NCBI GenBank assembly: GCA_914767715.1
Contig: OU612070.1
Coordinates: forward strand, 5,099,501-5,163,500
Direction: 5' to 3'
DNA: 64,000 nucleotides
Source of the DNA: Membranipora membranacea
Lineage: Eukaryota > Bryozoa > Gymnolaemata > Cheilostomatida > Membraniporidae
Part shown: positions 37,487 through 50,200 of the stretch, piece by piece
Numbering within the stretch: the stretch's first letter is position 1
How the letters are laid out: the number at the start of each line of letters is the position of its first letter
The notes under the pieces: model-generated
The model's database searches: none
What the model saw: the letters and a program-made list of their open reading frames with translations, nothing else
Told to the model about the DNA's origin: nothing
Translations under genes and position numbers: made by a program

Positions 37487-37620
37487 CGCTAGGGCGCTCA
37501 AACTGTGGTGAAATAGCTGGTAGTGGCATTTCATTATCAACCACATTCTCCACCAAAGTGGTTGATAATGAACTACCACTGCCAGCTATCCCGCCATAGT
37601 TTGAGCGCTGACTCTAGCGC
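37487..37620. mobile_element. Hairpin MITE-like element
   Basis: Arms 37487-37545 and 37558-37620 pair over gctcaaac, tagctggtagtgg and cattatcaaccac with few mismatches and a 12-base loop. A one-arm relative lies at 62169-62260 (ggtagtggcattcaattatc, caaac-cagtttgagc). It lies 3' of the cathepsin B polyadenylation signal. Confidence 0.85.
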
Positions 37621-37730
37621 CAGGGCCAAAGTTTACATTACCAGCTTTTAGCTTAGGAAACGCTCTTCCTCACCATGATAATTGGAATCTTGTTCAACGC
37701 AAGACAGGAGATTTTTTTTATCATTTCAGT

Positions 37731-37736
37731 TTTATT
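37731..37736 (-). terminator. Polyadenylation signal of cathepsin B
   Basis: AATAAA on the minus strand, about 205 bases after the stop codon. Confidence 0.6.
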
Positions 37737-37939
37737 GGACTTTCCAAGTAGAAAAGTATAAAATAGCTCAAGAAATAATATATGTTCAAAGGGTTTAAAG
37801 AATCCTTTGTTGAGCAGAGATATTTTAACATAAAAGAGTAGGCATTGAATCTGACATTCATTTATACAAAGTTGCTAAGTGGTGGTGCTAGAGTTAGTGA
37901 AATGCTGTCAATCTCCTACCATCGGTAGAGGTTTCGCCG

Positions 37940-40900
37940 TTACATTTTTGGCATACCAGCAGCGATTTCTCCTTCGATGCCGCACTCATCCTTGCCTCTC
38001 AGGATCTTGAAATATCCCTTATCTCCCCAGTCTGAGTTCCATGAGTTAGCTACCAGCCAGTAAGGGGTGCCGTTCTCAGTGCCCCATCCCAGAATACGGA
38101 TAGCGTGTCCTCCGAGCTCACCACCAGATGTGTGCTGGTATACACCTGGAATCAAAAGAGGACAACATTTTTATTACAGTAGCAAGCCCTGTTTTTTTTT
38201 CAATCATACCGCTTAGAAAGTTGTTCGCAGACATTTTGTAGTGATGAAGTGGATTGACAGTAAATACTCAAACATTATATTGAAGGTTATAGCAACGTTA
38301 TCATACTGGTATAGAAATGTTTGCCGTTTGCTGGGTACATACTACATAGAATTAACTTTATATAATGAATTGCGCCGATAAAGAAGAGTGGATGGTATGC
38401 GCCGCTATTGTTGTAGTGAAAAATCAAGATTTGGATGCCTCCCTGGTTGTGCAACAGCAAAAACAAACCGTTCATACTACAATACTGAAAACGACGAAAT
38501 GCACTGAGAGAATGAGGTGCTCATCAACACACAGGGGAGGCCGCTAGATCAAGTATGATCAAATTGCCTACATTTTGATATACCGCCTACTGTCCACTGA
38601 CAGCAGCTCACCAGTAGGATTGGAATTAACAAAATGCGGGCAAATTGGATCAAACTTTATCTAGGTGGGACTGGTCTTAAGAAAGTTTTAATAGAGACGG
38701 CCTCAGAGCAGCGCTTGACTCATGGTTTTTAACTGAAGACCCGTGTGTTAGGCGCTACTTTATGTTGTATCTCACCCTCACAATAACACAAGCATCAGGC
38801 AGCTGCATCATATTGCCACATGAGGATTATTTTTATATACCTACCAGATTTATAGCTTGGGAAGTCAGCGTATACAGTGAAAGCGCCCTCTACTGGTCCG
38901 TTAGTCATGATCTCTTTCTGGATCTCATTGACCTCGGATCTGACAGAGTATGATGAGGCTCCGTACCATTTGTCATCCTGCAATTCACAGAGAATTAACA
39001 ATAAACATAAGAAGAATATTGTTGACATATTGGATTGCACCTACACAATTTAGAGTTGTCTTCTTTTATTAATATCACTTCAAAGAGTAGACAACTTTGA
39101 TTTTGGTGATCACGTATGCTTGAGAAGTGGCATTCATACGAAGGAACTTGTGGCATCTGAGCAGTAACAGTGACAGAGTTAGTATAACATGTTAGAGACT
39201 TTGTTTGAGGCTGCTCCTTTGTATCACATCTTATTCTCCGTATTTTATTCTATCATGTGAGCGATTTTCAGCTTTAGAATCCAAATATTGAGGAAGTTAT
39301 GGCCTCTCAAACTTCCAAGGTGACGGCAATTTATCGGCAGTAAGAATCAGCCGGCAATCCCTAAGGTACGTCACAACCATCATACTTATTACGATACACT
39401 AATAAATATGTTGATGATCAAAATGTTCAGATCTGTAACGGTCTCGAACCCAGGTCCAAATGGCTTTGCAGGCAACGCGCTAACACCGAGCTATATTGTC
39501 TACTGGCTGACCTAGTTGGTCCAAGTGGCCTGATGGTAGCGTCGTTGCCTGTAGGTATGGGGACGGGGTTCGATTCCCACCCAGGCCTGAAGTTTGATCA
39601 TCATCTTATCTGTGTGATTATTAGTGTATTAACTAATAACTCATAAAGTTATGACCATAGACAAAACACATGTCTATGGTTGTGACGTACCCCAGGGGAA
39701 ACATCCGCTTATTCCCAATGCCGATTGAAGTTTGAGAGGTCATAACTTCCACAATATTTTGATTCTAAAGCTGAAAATCGCTCACATGATAGAATAAAAT
39801 ATGGAGAATAAGATGTGATACAAAAGAGCAACCTCAAACAAAGTCTTTAAGTACAGAAATATTCCAAACTTGGCTACATAAAGCTGACTGCAAAAAGGAC
39901 ATATTTGTGACATATCAGTCGTTTATGCTCAAAATTTGACACTACTCAAAATTGAAATCCCAAAGTGAACTATCTCAACATGCTTTTATTTTAAATCTTC
40001 TTAACTGATTCTGACTATCTATGTCCGTCTTGCTTGTCCATTACATAGTGGTACACTTACAGTGTATGATTTGGCGGTGTATGAAGATTCACATTTTTTG
40101 GCACACTTTGGAGTATGTTCGTCTCCAGCACAGGGCTGTCTGGTTCCGTTGACATGATGCTCACATGGCTTCACCTCGTATGGCTGACATCCCTATAGAA
40201 AAAAAATTATCAAAATATTAAAGCCAACAACAACAACGAATCAATTTCCTTTCCTAAGATAGCTACAAGAAATTGCATGCAGAATTTGAAATGGGGGAGT
40301 GAACTGGGCTTTTCCAAGGGGCCACTTTCATACAAATAGCACATCATGGGAGGGTATTGTCATAGTGTAGATAGTGTTGTTACTGATAAGAATGGTAAAC
40401 ATAGCCTCCAAAAGATAACGAGCAGTGCCGTGGTGATAAGGACAAGAGAAAGGCTGCCCTAGACATTTCCATTGACTGGCAATGGACCGGCACACATATC
40501 AGCTCTGTAGTAGTACAAGCATGATCGAGGGGCGTTATGTTTGCTCAGGCAGCTTGGGGAGAGATAATCATACTGATATATCTCCAGGGAGGATGGGATG
40601 GTCAGGGTACCTAGACATGGCATGTGACCGTCATGTGAGATGGTGAGGTCTTGTGAATCATCATTGCAGCATGTGGCAGCAAGTCACATGATAGGTTGCA
40701 TTCTGCTTGTACTTATGTCTCAGCTGTGCTAGGTTTGTAGTATGACCCCTAACGTATTTGAACCAGCATGATTGAACAGTTGTTGCTGAACTGTTGCTGA
40801 ACTTAGCAGATCATGTTTGAACAAACAACATCAGTTGACTGGCCGTTTTACATGAATCATGAGGTGATTCAACTATTCAGACTTATTCTTTACAGTTTTC

Positions 40901-42213
40901 ATTCAGGATGTTTGTTTTTGTAATTCAATAGCTGGATGTAGGTCAACTTCACTGTTTGAGCAGCCAATTCAACTTAATCATCTCAAGACATAACTTTTTG
41001 GGAGAGCAGCGTTATTCAGATTGTTCAGAGTGCATGCCATTTTCTCATATATTTGAATAGACCTAATAAAGGATGGTGTGGTTAGGATATATTTAAATAC
41101 GCCTCCAAATTTCCTCCAAATTTGTATTCTTTATATTTGGTTCTGTTTTATTCCTATCCCCTGAGATGAAACGTTCATTAATGTCTTGCACTCTATTGTG
41201 ACCCACCAACTCGTTATTTTTCCCAACGATTCTGCGTTTTGCACCATACAATTATGGATAAGGGAACATGGAATACACCGTCACAGCTCTATCATGACAT
41301 ATAAATAGATATTTACCATATTGGTTCCGTAAGCTCCTCCAGTGACCAGACCATTTCTCTTCCACCAGCTCCAGGCTGAAGAAGGGTAACCACCTGTAGG
41401 GAAGAAAGGTTACTGTCAACAGCCATTGTCAAATATGACCGTACTTTGTTAATGAAAATGATTTATAATTGCCCATAGGATGTGGTCTAAAGCAGTCATC
41501 ATACACGGTGATGGGATAGGAGACACCTACAACAGGTGGTACCATACTATCCTTAGATCAAAAAATTGGATCAGAATATTATGATTGTTAAAAGAGAGGT
41601 TGTTTTAGAGACAGTAAGGTGCAACCAATCTCAAACATACATTCAATTTTCGAAAGATCATGTAATAAAGAGATCGAAAAGCTACCATGTAAATACAATG
41701 TGCATTTACTCGGGGCAGGAATGAAATCACAACTGATCAAGGAACACATATAATAAAATGTACCATTGCATCCCATTCCACAAGTCCAGCAGCATGAGAG
41801 AAGATTCTCAGCAGAGATGCTTGGTTGGCTTTCTCCCTTGCTGGCAATACAGATTCTGTCAGAGATGGCCTCAACAGCTCCGAAGGCCCAGCATGAGCCA
41901 CAGTTTCCTTGGTCACGGACGGTGCTTTTAAAAAAAAAATCAATATTTTAGTTATTATTTTGCAATAGTCATCATTCTAAGTAAGACACTAACAATTTAT
42001 ACTGAACCAATCATCATCTTTTGATCTTTGAGACACGAGCTATACACTAAACTCAAGTCGATGCAACTCTATGAGAATGTCATCTCCTGACGATCAAGGC
42101 CGCAACTGTAGGACCTATGCCTCCAAAAGACTTTTGCAAGAATAAATGTCACATTAATGCACAGCAACTTAGAATTTCTCACCCGCCCCTTAGAAAGAAT
42201 TATAAGTCAAGGT

Positions 42214-42247
<34 letters not shown>

Positions 42248-42620
42248 TGTATTGTTGATGATTGACTTTTGCTAAAAAAAGTGTTTCATTTTTTTGGATT
42301 GATACTCACGTTATGCTCTTGCATTTTGGCCAGTTGGTTCTGGAATCAAACTCATCTGGGATGTCTTTATCTTCAATCTCATATGCCTCCTCTCTGTAGG
42401 GCAGTTTGAAGTTGTTAGGCTCTGGGATTACACCACACATCCTCTTCAAGCCAGAGACAGTCATGCCATGATTCTTGAAGTTCTCTCCTGCCTTCCAGGT
42501 TGTTTGCACCTCTTTGTTGACATAATTGATCAATTCATCAGACAATGGAAGATGATTTGGGAACCATTTCAGGGCTGTAGCAGCACCTAGTAAGCAAAAA
42601 ATAGCCAATACCTTCTGCAT
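37940..42620 (-). CDS. CTSB: Cathepsin B, complete (339 aa)
   Basis: Minus-strand exons: 42620-42310, 41924-41764, 41393-41317, 40192-40061, 38977-38845 and 38145-37940. They join in phase to 339 residues, the same length as human preprocathepsin B. A signal peptide (about 1-16) is followed by the cathepsin B propeptide ([11 protein letters not shown]). The catalytic Cys115 is in GSCWAF, His285 in [11 protein letters not shown] and Asn305 in NSWN. The occluding loop is present ([13 protein letters not shown], with the HH pair), which gives cathepsin B its dipeptidyl-carboxypeptidase activity. It is a lysosomal papain-family cysteine protease. An acceptor (GTTTGCAG) 13 bases before the ATG implies a non-coding 5' exon upstream. 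No broken features; activity is expected. Confidence 0.97.
39193..39848. mobile_element. Two tRNA-derived SINEs head to head, forming a 650-bp inverted repeat
   Basis: The arms 39193-39415 and 39600-39848 are inverted copies (shared cctcaaacaaagtct, aagatgtgatacaaa, gcgattttcagcttta). Each arm begins at the centre with a tRNA-like head. On the + strand the right head (39528-39590) has tggcctgatggtagcgtcg and a perfect B-box ggttcgattcc. On the minus strand the left head (39440-39500) has tagctcggtgttagcgcg and ggttcgagacc. It lies in the cathepsin B intron between exons 4 and 5. Confidence 0.8.
42217..42244. repeat. (AT)n microsatellite
   Basis: Pure AT tract in cathepsin B intron 1. Confidence 0.95.
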
Positions 42621-43205
42621 CTTTCAGTTTGAATCTGCAAACAAAGAATGAATTGGATAACTATTTATTTCTCTTTTACTTCCAAACCCCCTAGTCATGT
42701 GATGATTATATGTTTAGTCATGTGATTCATCATGTGATGTAAACTGAGAATGCGCCCTTAGCTGTAATCGTTTATATCAATGTTATTTCGATGTAATAAA
42801 GTATGATCACAAAAAATAGAATGAGAACAGATCAGTCTCAATAGTGTGAAAAGTACATAACAGGTAAAAATGTTTAATATCCAATTATATCTTTGAATTT
42901 TTCATACAAAAATGTAATTTGGTGTTCGTGGTAGAATTTACATTGTGGGTGTGTGTTATTGTAAAATCCCGAAGAGACATCATTGTAGAACCTGCTGTAC
43001 ACAACAACTTCTGGTGTGGTGAAGTGCACCTCATATATTGGACTGATCCAAGGTATTTGAGCTTGAATTATCTTATCTTGAAACTTTATAAAGCAGGAGC
43101 TCTATTTTATACAATGTATTTATGTATACCTGGTACTGACTAGTTTGCAAGAAAGCCTTTACAGTGGAGTGAAACGCCTTGTGAGGCATGCACTGACTGG
43201 ACTTG

Positions 43206-43286
<81 letters not shown>

Positions 43287-43327
43287 AACTTACTTACTTA
43301 CTCACTTACTTACTTACTTACTTACTT
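43206..43327. repeat. (TACT)n tetranucleotide array
   Basis: About 30 copies of tact/actt with two single-base interruptions (near 43286 and 43302). Confidence 0.95.
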
Positions 43328-43678
43328 ATATTACTTTTAGTTTTACCAATGAATTTAAGTTCATTGGTTTTACAGTAACATATTTTATTAGTATTATTAA
43401 TTAAACTTGCACGGAACCGACAGCATAGACAGATCAGACACCCACAGTCACAGGGACACAGTTGAGTCAGCGTGATTCTTGCTTGACTGAAAGGCAAGGG
43501 CTGGCTACTACTACTATACATAATAGGCATCTGTCTGGAGTTACATACATTCACATTCAATTCGCAAAGTGTACATACATACATGCTCGTAACTGCAGAG
43601 AGAAGCCTATGTATGTGGGTGTGTTGCTGTCAGCCTGAGTATTAACATTTTCATTCTCTGTTACTGTTAAATGAGAAG

Positions 43679-43725
43679 CTGTCCAGTATCAACTACCCTT
43701 TGTTTGGGTAGTTGATACTGGACAG
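43679..43725. repeat. Short hairpin related to the 16.1 kb element
   Basis: ctgtccagtatcaactaccc pairs perfectly with its complement across tttgttt. The following 40 bases (cattggcaaagtaaagacat, aagtcccagg) match the arm of the hairpin at 16109-16257. Confidence 0.85.
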
Positions 43726-44288
43726 TAACATTGGCAAAGTAAAGACATGTAAGTCCCAGGTGCCCATGGGGAACACCTCTACAGTAGTTCATACTATCTA
43801 CTAACACTAGGCCCTATCGGATTATAATTCCTCAAAGGAAAGCGATGACTCGGCCTATTCAGCCAATTCAACAAATGGACTCTTATCACAACATGTTTGA
43901 TGCATTATTGCTGGAACAATTGTTGAGAAATGTTTCGAGAAGAGAAGCCACGGCCAGTAGTCGGACTCATCACATGATATCCTAGAGAAAGGATGATATG
44001 GCGTTTCTACTCTTCATATTTAGGGACACTTGAACTCTAAACTGATGGATACTATATGGATATATATGTCTTGCTTGTAACCAATGCGGCAAACTACTGA
44101 TGATAATGATATCACTAAAAGGACAATAGACTCAGAATTGGTGTTAATTCACAGCGGCAACTCAAACATGAGGATTGATCAAGGTCTACACTGTGATGAT
44201 AGACATCAAATACATTATCAGTCTTCAAGGTCTTTTAATATCAATCATTTTTTTGTATATTTCAGAGTTTTTTGATGATCTAATAGTC

Positions 44289-47200
44289 ATGAAACAGAAA
44301 TCAGCTGAACGGATGTAAGTACTGGCAGTGGCCTAACTTATCAGTTTCATAAGTTGAGGGGTGGCAGCTGTCAAATATTTGTTATGATATATATACACAC
44401 TAGAGGAGTGAACATAAGCTAGTCCAGTTTAGCCTGTGTCGAGAAACTTATTTTAAATAGCACATGTTTTCACCGATGTAGATGTAAGCTAAGCTAGTAT
44501 TTTGCTTTTTCAAGCTCATCAAAAAAGCCAAATTTCCTCATTCAAAAACTTCACTGATTGATTGATTGATTGATTGGTTTACTTGTCACTCACATACAAG
44601 AATGTTGCAAAATTCGTTGTTTAATAAACTGCTGTTCACATAGAACATAGGAAAAAAACTCTTCTAGTAATATATAGGTGTTTGTAATATATAAACCAGC
44701 TGTCACCTTTCCTCTAACCAGAAGAGTCAAAAGTTAGATAGATAGAAAGTTATTATCTATCTATCTAACTTTTGACTTTTCTGTGCCTGGAATGCAGGTA
44801 ATGTGTACTGTGTCATAGACCTCTAAACCTGATGATGTGAATTCTGAAGATTACATGATGGCAGTCTACCTATATTATATAATGTGTTATTCTCTTATTT
44901 TGTTATGATTTGGGAAACGTATCTCAACAATACATGGAGGGTTTAGCACAGTATCTGTAGTCAGTCCCACTATTGAGTCTAATGTCCTACTACATCTATC
45001 TAAATCTGTGATCTCCCTGAATCATTGAAAGTTCCTTTTATGATCACCATGAAGATATTCCCAGCATTATCTAACATACAACACTATTTGTCAGACTTAT
45101 TTCTTATGTGGTTGATAAAAAACGTAAGCAACGTAGAATAAGATCATGTTTTTTTGTTGGACTCTATGTTCATATTTACATTGCTTGAACTTATTTACAG
45201 AGCCCAGACAGAGCGGCGAAAGCAAGTTCGTAAAGAGAAATCTAAAGAGGCAGCGAGATGTAGGAGGGAGAAGGAATGTGAGATCTTTGCAGATCTTACT
45301 GACGCTCTGCCTGTTGCTGAGATCACCAAATCTACTATGGATAAGACAAGCATCATTCGACTGGCCATCAGTTTTATGAAACTAAGAAATATTTATCAGA
45401 GTGAGTATAAGGCATATGACTATTTATTATGTGTGCTGAGTGCTGTCTATGGTGGCTGATATCATAAATCACAATTTATCATCATTAAGAATGGCAGTGA
45501 CATGCTTGATAGATTTTTTTGGACATAGTGGTTTTTACAGTCCTGTCAGGAATATCCACCAGTATTTAGAGCTATTTATTGGGGTCAAGGTACATTTAAT
45601 CTGGTTATTAATTGTCAAAAGTGCACTTTACCTCAAGAGTAATAATTAGGCCCTTGATCGCTCACACATCATCAGTTAGAAAAGATGTTGCCAATTTGCA
45701 CCTTGACAACAAGCTAGCTGTGTGCCCAAGCATCACATTTCAATCGCAGCCTCGATTCTGACCCCCCCCCCCCCCCCCCCCCCCGTTAATGTAAATGTCC
45801 TCCAACCAGCACCCCAATCAATAGATAGGGTCGCTGTCTGGGTATCTATGTACTGTTAGAGGGTAGCCGGTAACTGATTACCTAATCGACCGGTTGCCTG
45901 GACCAGCATATAGAGTGTAGTCAGGAAGAAGCCCAGCTTTTGATGATAGATTCATAAAACAGGGCTGACAACCATGAAATGAGCATCCCTCCCTGTCGCG
46001 ATGTGATGAAATATTGGCAGTTTTAAAAAGTACATGAGCATTGTACTGTCGTTTGGGGTTTGAGTTCAGGATATGAGAACAACAACATCCGCTTTGAGTG
46101 AGTTTCAAAGCCACAACAAACTTCTGGCTTCTTATAGTGATCACATTGTGGTTATTACATAAGATCACAAATGTATCATGTCATAGCGTGCATTCTGTAT
46201 GTGATGGCGAGTGCGTTCAAGTCCCTCTGACCTCAGGCAAATCTGTCTGAAAACAGAGTAATTGTCCAAAGATGGAGATAGATTTGACTTCAAAAAGTAG
46301 ATTAATTTGGTTTAGTCAATAAAGCCAAGGAGTGTTCGTCGTCACTCATTGATCTCCATATGGTTTTGGTGGTGGCCCACGATATCACCTTGGTAAATGT
46401 TAATTGTGCTCATATGTGTAGATGTATGTCTTGTCTTTGAGAAGGAGCTGGCCGAGGAAACTCGAATCAACCTGGGTTAGGTCAAACTTTAATCTAACAT
46501 CTTTGTTCATCTTTTGTAGATGTATGGTCTGATGGTACGAATAAGCTGTGTGATGTACAGACGATTAAGACTGAAGATGACGTCTCCTTAGATATGCTGG
46601 ATGATGTGTCTCAAGACTTTGTACTGATGCTCACAGCTAATGCTGAGATCGTCTATGTCACTGAGAATATCAAGAAGAGGCTCGGAATCAACCAGGTTGG
46701 TAAACCTTGTCAACTTCATAATAAAATCAATGTCAGTCACACCACTAAAACTAGTTATGATCGTTGGCTTTTTTGAAACGTTCTGTTGCCCATGGGGACA
46801 ACAATAATTAATTTATGCCCATGTACCAGGTCTAAAACCTCAAAGCTCAACCTCTGTCAATGTAGAACCGACAATATTATTTGGTTTGTCTATGAAGTTC
46901 ATGGTGTGCCAATCATTTTGTTTACAGTCTAGCCGGGAACAGAATTGAGAAAATTATAGCCTTATTAATTATATTATCATCCTGTGTTATTGTTAATAAA
47001 TAAATTGGCTTATAATTCCTTGGTGCTAACTGGAGAAGTTAAAGAATTAAAGCCTACTAGTGAAAGCAAAATAGAGATTATAGGTGCATAGAAAGACTAA
47101 CTGACAAGCTAGATAGTCAGCTTAACACAACTGGGGTCCCATGTTGGGTTGTGTCTGATAACTCTAACTCGTACGATGTGTGGGGGCAATGGTGGAGATA

Positions 47201-50200
47201 TAAAAGCCCACTTGGGGAGCTTCCACGATTGATTGTTTCAGCCCCAAGCACCCTCAGGTGTATATATTTAGTGCTAATGTGAGTGGAATATGCTAGTATA
47301 TATATCATGAAACAAAATTATATGCAATATTAAAAGAAAAAGTTACAAAACATTAATTTAGATGTTGGTTAAGCAATTGGCCACATTTCCACAGACAGGA
47401 TATGGCCTCCAAATTGCCATTCATGCTCGGTGTCCTTGAATTACTCAATATAAGGAAAAATAGTCCAGTCATCTGAAACTATTGGTGTATATATGTAAAG
47501 ATATGAAATGAATAGCCCATTGTTTTGTCATAGGGAAATGAAGTTTCCTTGTTTTTTCTTAACAGTGTGATATGGTGGGACATAACTTGGAGCAGTTTAT
47601 CCATCCTTCTGATTGGAGAGGAACAGAGCAGACTCTAAGGTCTACCAATAACAGCATCAGCTTCACATCAAGATTTAAGTCTACCCTCCTACCTAAAGGC
47701 AGGGTTGTCAATATCAAATCTGCTACATACAAGGTCAGTGGTAATGGGTTATTGAGTAATTTTGAGACAAAATTCCCCATTTGTCTCCAATCCTTTTTAC
47801 CATCCTTCTCCTTTGCTGGTGATATCTCCCCAATTAGTTAGTATAGTTAAGCTTGAATTTAGCTTAGTTTAATATCAGATCCGATCTTACAATGTGAAAA
47901 TGAAAAAGATCACATGGTGCACTGGGTAAAAACGCTACTAAAAATCTTTACAACTGGCATAAAAATTGTCACAGCCATAGTATCTCGGTTCAAAGTCATT
48001 TCATAATCGCTGTCTCATCGATCCATCTATTCTCTATTTTATCCCTCAGACTGTCAGATTCAGTGGACAGATGATGACAACTGATATCAAGCCTGGCCTG
48101 TCGCCTCAGCTGTCAGATGATCTGAGCAGGTGCTTGGTACTAACAGGTACTCCCATAGACTCTGGTGAGGACTGTCACCAGGACAGTATGACTTTCATAA
48201 GCAAACACTCACTGGACATGAAGTTTACACAGTGTGATGGCAAGTAAGTCAGACGAGGAAAAGTGCAATCTACACAACTATACAAGTTTTCTAAGTTTAT
48301 CAACTGGTCAGACTTGTCTGTTGCCTGCTTATCAGGTCAGAGCCTGTCTACCCTACTCACAAAATTGGTCAACATTACGGCTATTTATTAAGATTAGTAT
48401 GCAGCTAGATCCCTCCCTCATAAATTAAAGTTATAGAAGAGTTTAAACATACATAAGGCTTGGTTCACATTTTCCCAGATGACACTAGGATGCCATCCCA
48501 GATGCTTATCCCAGTCACATTATAATGTTCATCCCAGATAGCCATCCCAGTCAATGTGAACCAGAAAATTACACAACCCCAAGACTGTCTGGGTCCGTCT
48601 CGGATAGCATGGGGAAAATTTGACGCTGACGAACTTTCCCGATGCTATCCCAGACGGACCCAGACAGTCTGGGATTGTGTAATTTTCTGGTTCACATTGA
48701 CTGGGATGGATATCTGGTATGGCTATCTGGGATGAATGTTAAAATGTGACTGGGATGGCATCCTAGTGTCATCTGGGACAATGTGAACCAAGCATAAGGC
48801 ATTAATTTGAAATTCTCATTACTGATTTCCCAGTTGATGAAGTTGTGAATTGAGCAACTCTTCATAACTGCGCTATTATTACCAGTTTCCTGTGGATAGT
48901 AAATGTGTTACTTCCGCAGCGTTTTGTATAGTCCATAGGCGGCCTAAAATAATAGAGCTTTCAGCTGATATGGCAAGATCTCGACATAGAGTAAGGATAT
49001 ATATCTCACTGTGTAAGGATCCATACTCTGTAATAATATGCCCTTGCCCTTACCATGACTCCATAAGCATTTTTTAGGACTCATCATCATTGAAAATAGG
49101 AAGTCATAAATTGTCTTTATTATTCTATGTGGTGTTTTATGTTACTCTACTGCCAAAATTGTCATGCCATTTAATCCAAATGATAATGGCGTTTCTGACC
49201 ATATTGACCATCAACAACCAATGTCAATATCAGCTTGTCCTTGCCAATCAATTCTCTTCTGTGAGATCGATCGCAGAGAAATGCTGAAGTTCACAGAAAG
49301 CTACCTTGATGGGCCTCTTAGAAGAGTTGCTGTACCCTCTGTTTATATGTTGTGACGTCTGACTGCATGGTGATGATTGCTTTTTTTCAGTGTGGCCGAC
49401 CTGCTGAACTATTCTCCCGAGAAAATGGCTAAGAATTCATTCTACGAATTTGTTCACGCTTCTGACCTGAAGAGCGTGGAAGCAAGCTTCGAATCATGTA
49501 AGTAATGTCAACATATTGTCTGACGGTCCCATATTACCTCTCTGGAACAAAGTTTGACTCCCCAGCCTGCTTCGTTTTATGGCTATGGGTGGAATGTGAC
49601 GCCCCCCATTTTGCAAACAAATATCATGGTCAGCAATTATATATGTTTGCGATGCCCAAATGTGTGTTTCTGAACTTATCACAACTGATGAGTTATACAT
49701 GAATGTGGATGCAAGCATCTATCTGATTGTCCTACACTGATGTGTTCACATTATTATGTTGTGTCCTTGTTCCTGTCTTGCGATGTCTTTCACAACACTT
49801 TCCATTAATTAGAATCGTATCAAAACTCCTATATTATAGACAGTTTTCTGAGCTCTTATTTATGCCTCAATTCGGAGTTGTCCTCTCTCTAGTTTGGTAC
49901 TTTTAACCCATGCCGCTTAGGAAAAACCTGCTGAAAGAGGGTTATCTTGAAAACCGCTATGTTAGGATAAAAATGATTTTCGGTTCAGTCTGTGAGACGG
50001 GGTTTCCAAATCATTGGAGGCTTGAATGTTTCGCCAAATTGTCCGCAAAACAGGCAGAAAATGCTATAATTGACTATCCAAATACTAAAATTATTTCCCA
50101 AACTATGTCCATATGAGTTTTCAATGTTGCAGATTCTGAATCAAAAATAATTTTTATCCTATTATAAGCGGTTTTCAAGATAACCCTCTTTCCGGATTTT

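Larger units (their letters stand above)
42621..44288. other. Divergent intergenic region between cathepsin B and HIF-alpha
   Basis: This 1.7 kb separates two genes transcribed away from each other, so both promoters should be here or in the first introns. I see no clear TATA box. It contains a tetranucleotide array and a hairpin, listed separately. Confidence 0.5.

Noticed and set aside
39528-39590. Apparent tRNA gene with a perfect B-box
   Set aside because: Has no proper acceptor stem or anticodon arm and is the head of a repeated, inverted SINE.
41737-41943. Minus-strand frame over cathepsin B exon 2
   Set aside because: Shadow frame; the true frame gives NCGSCWAF.
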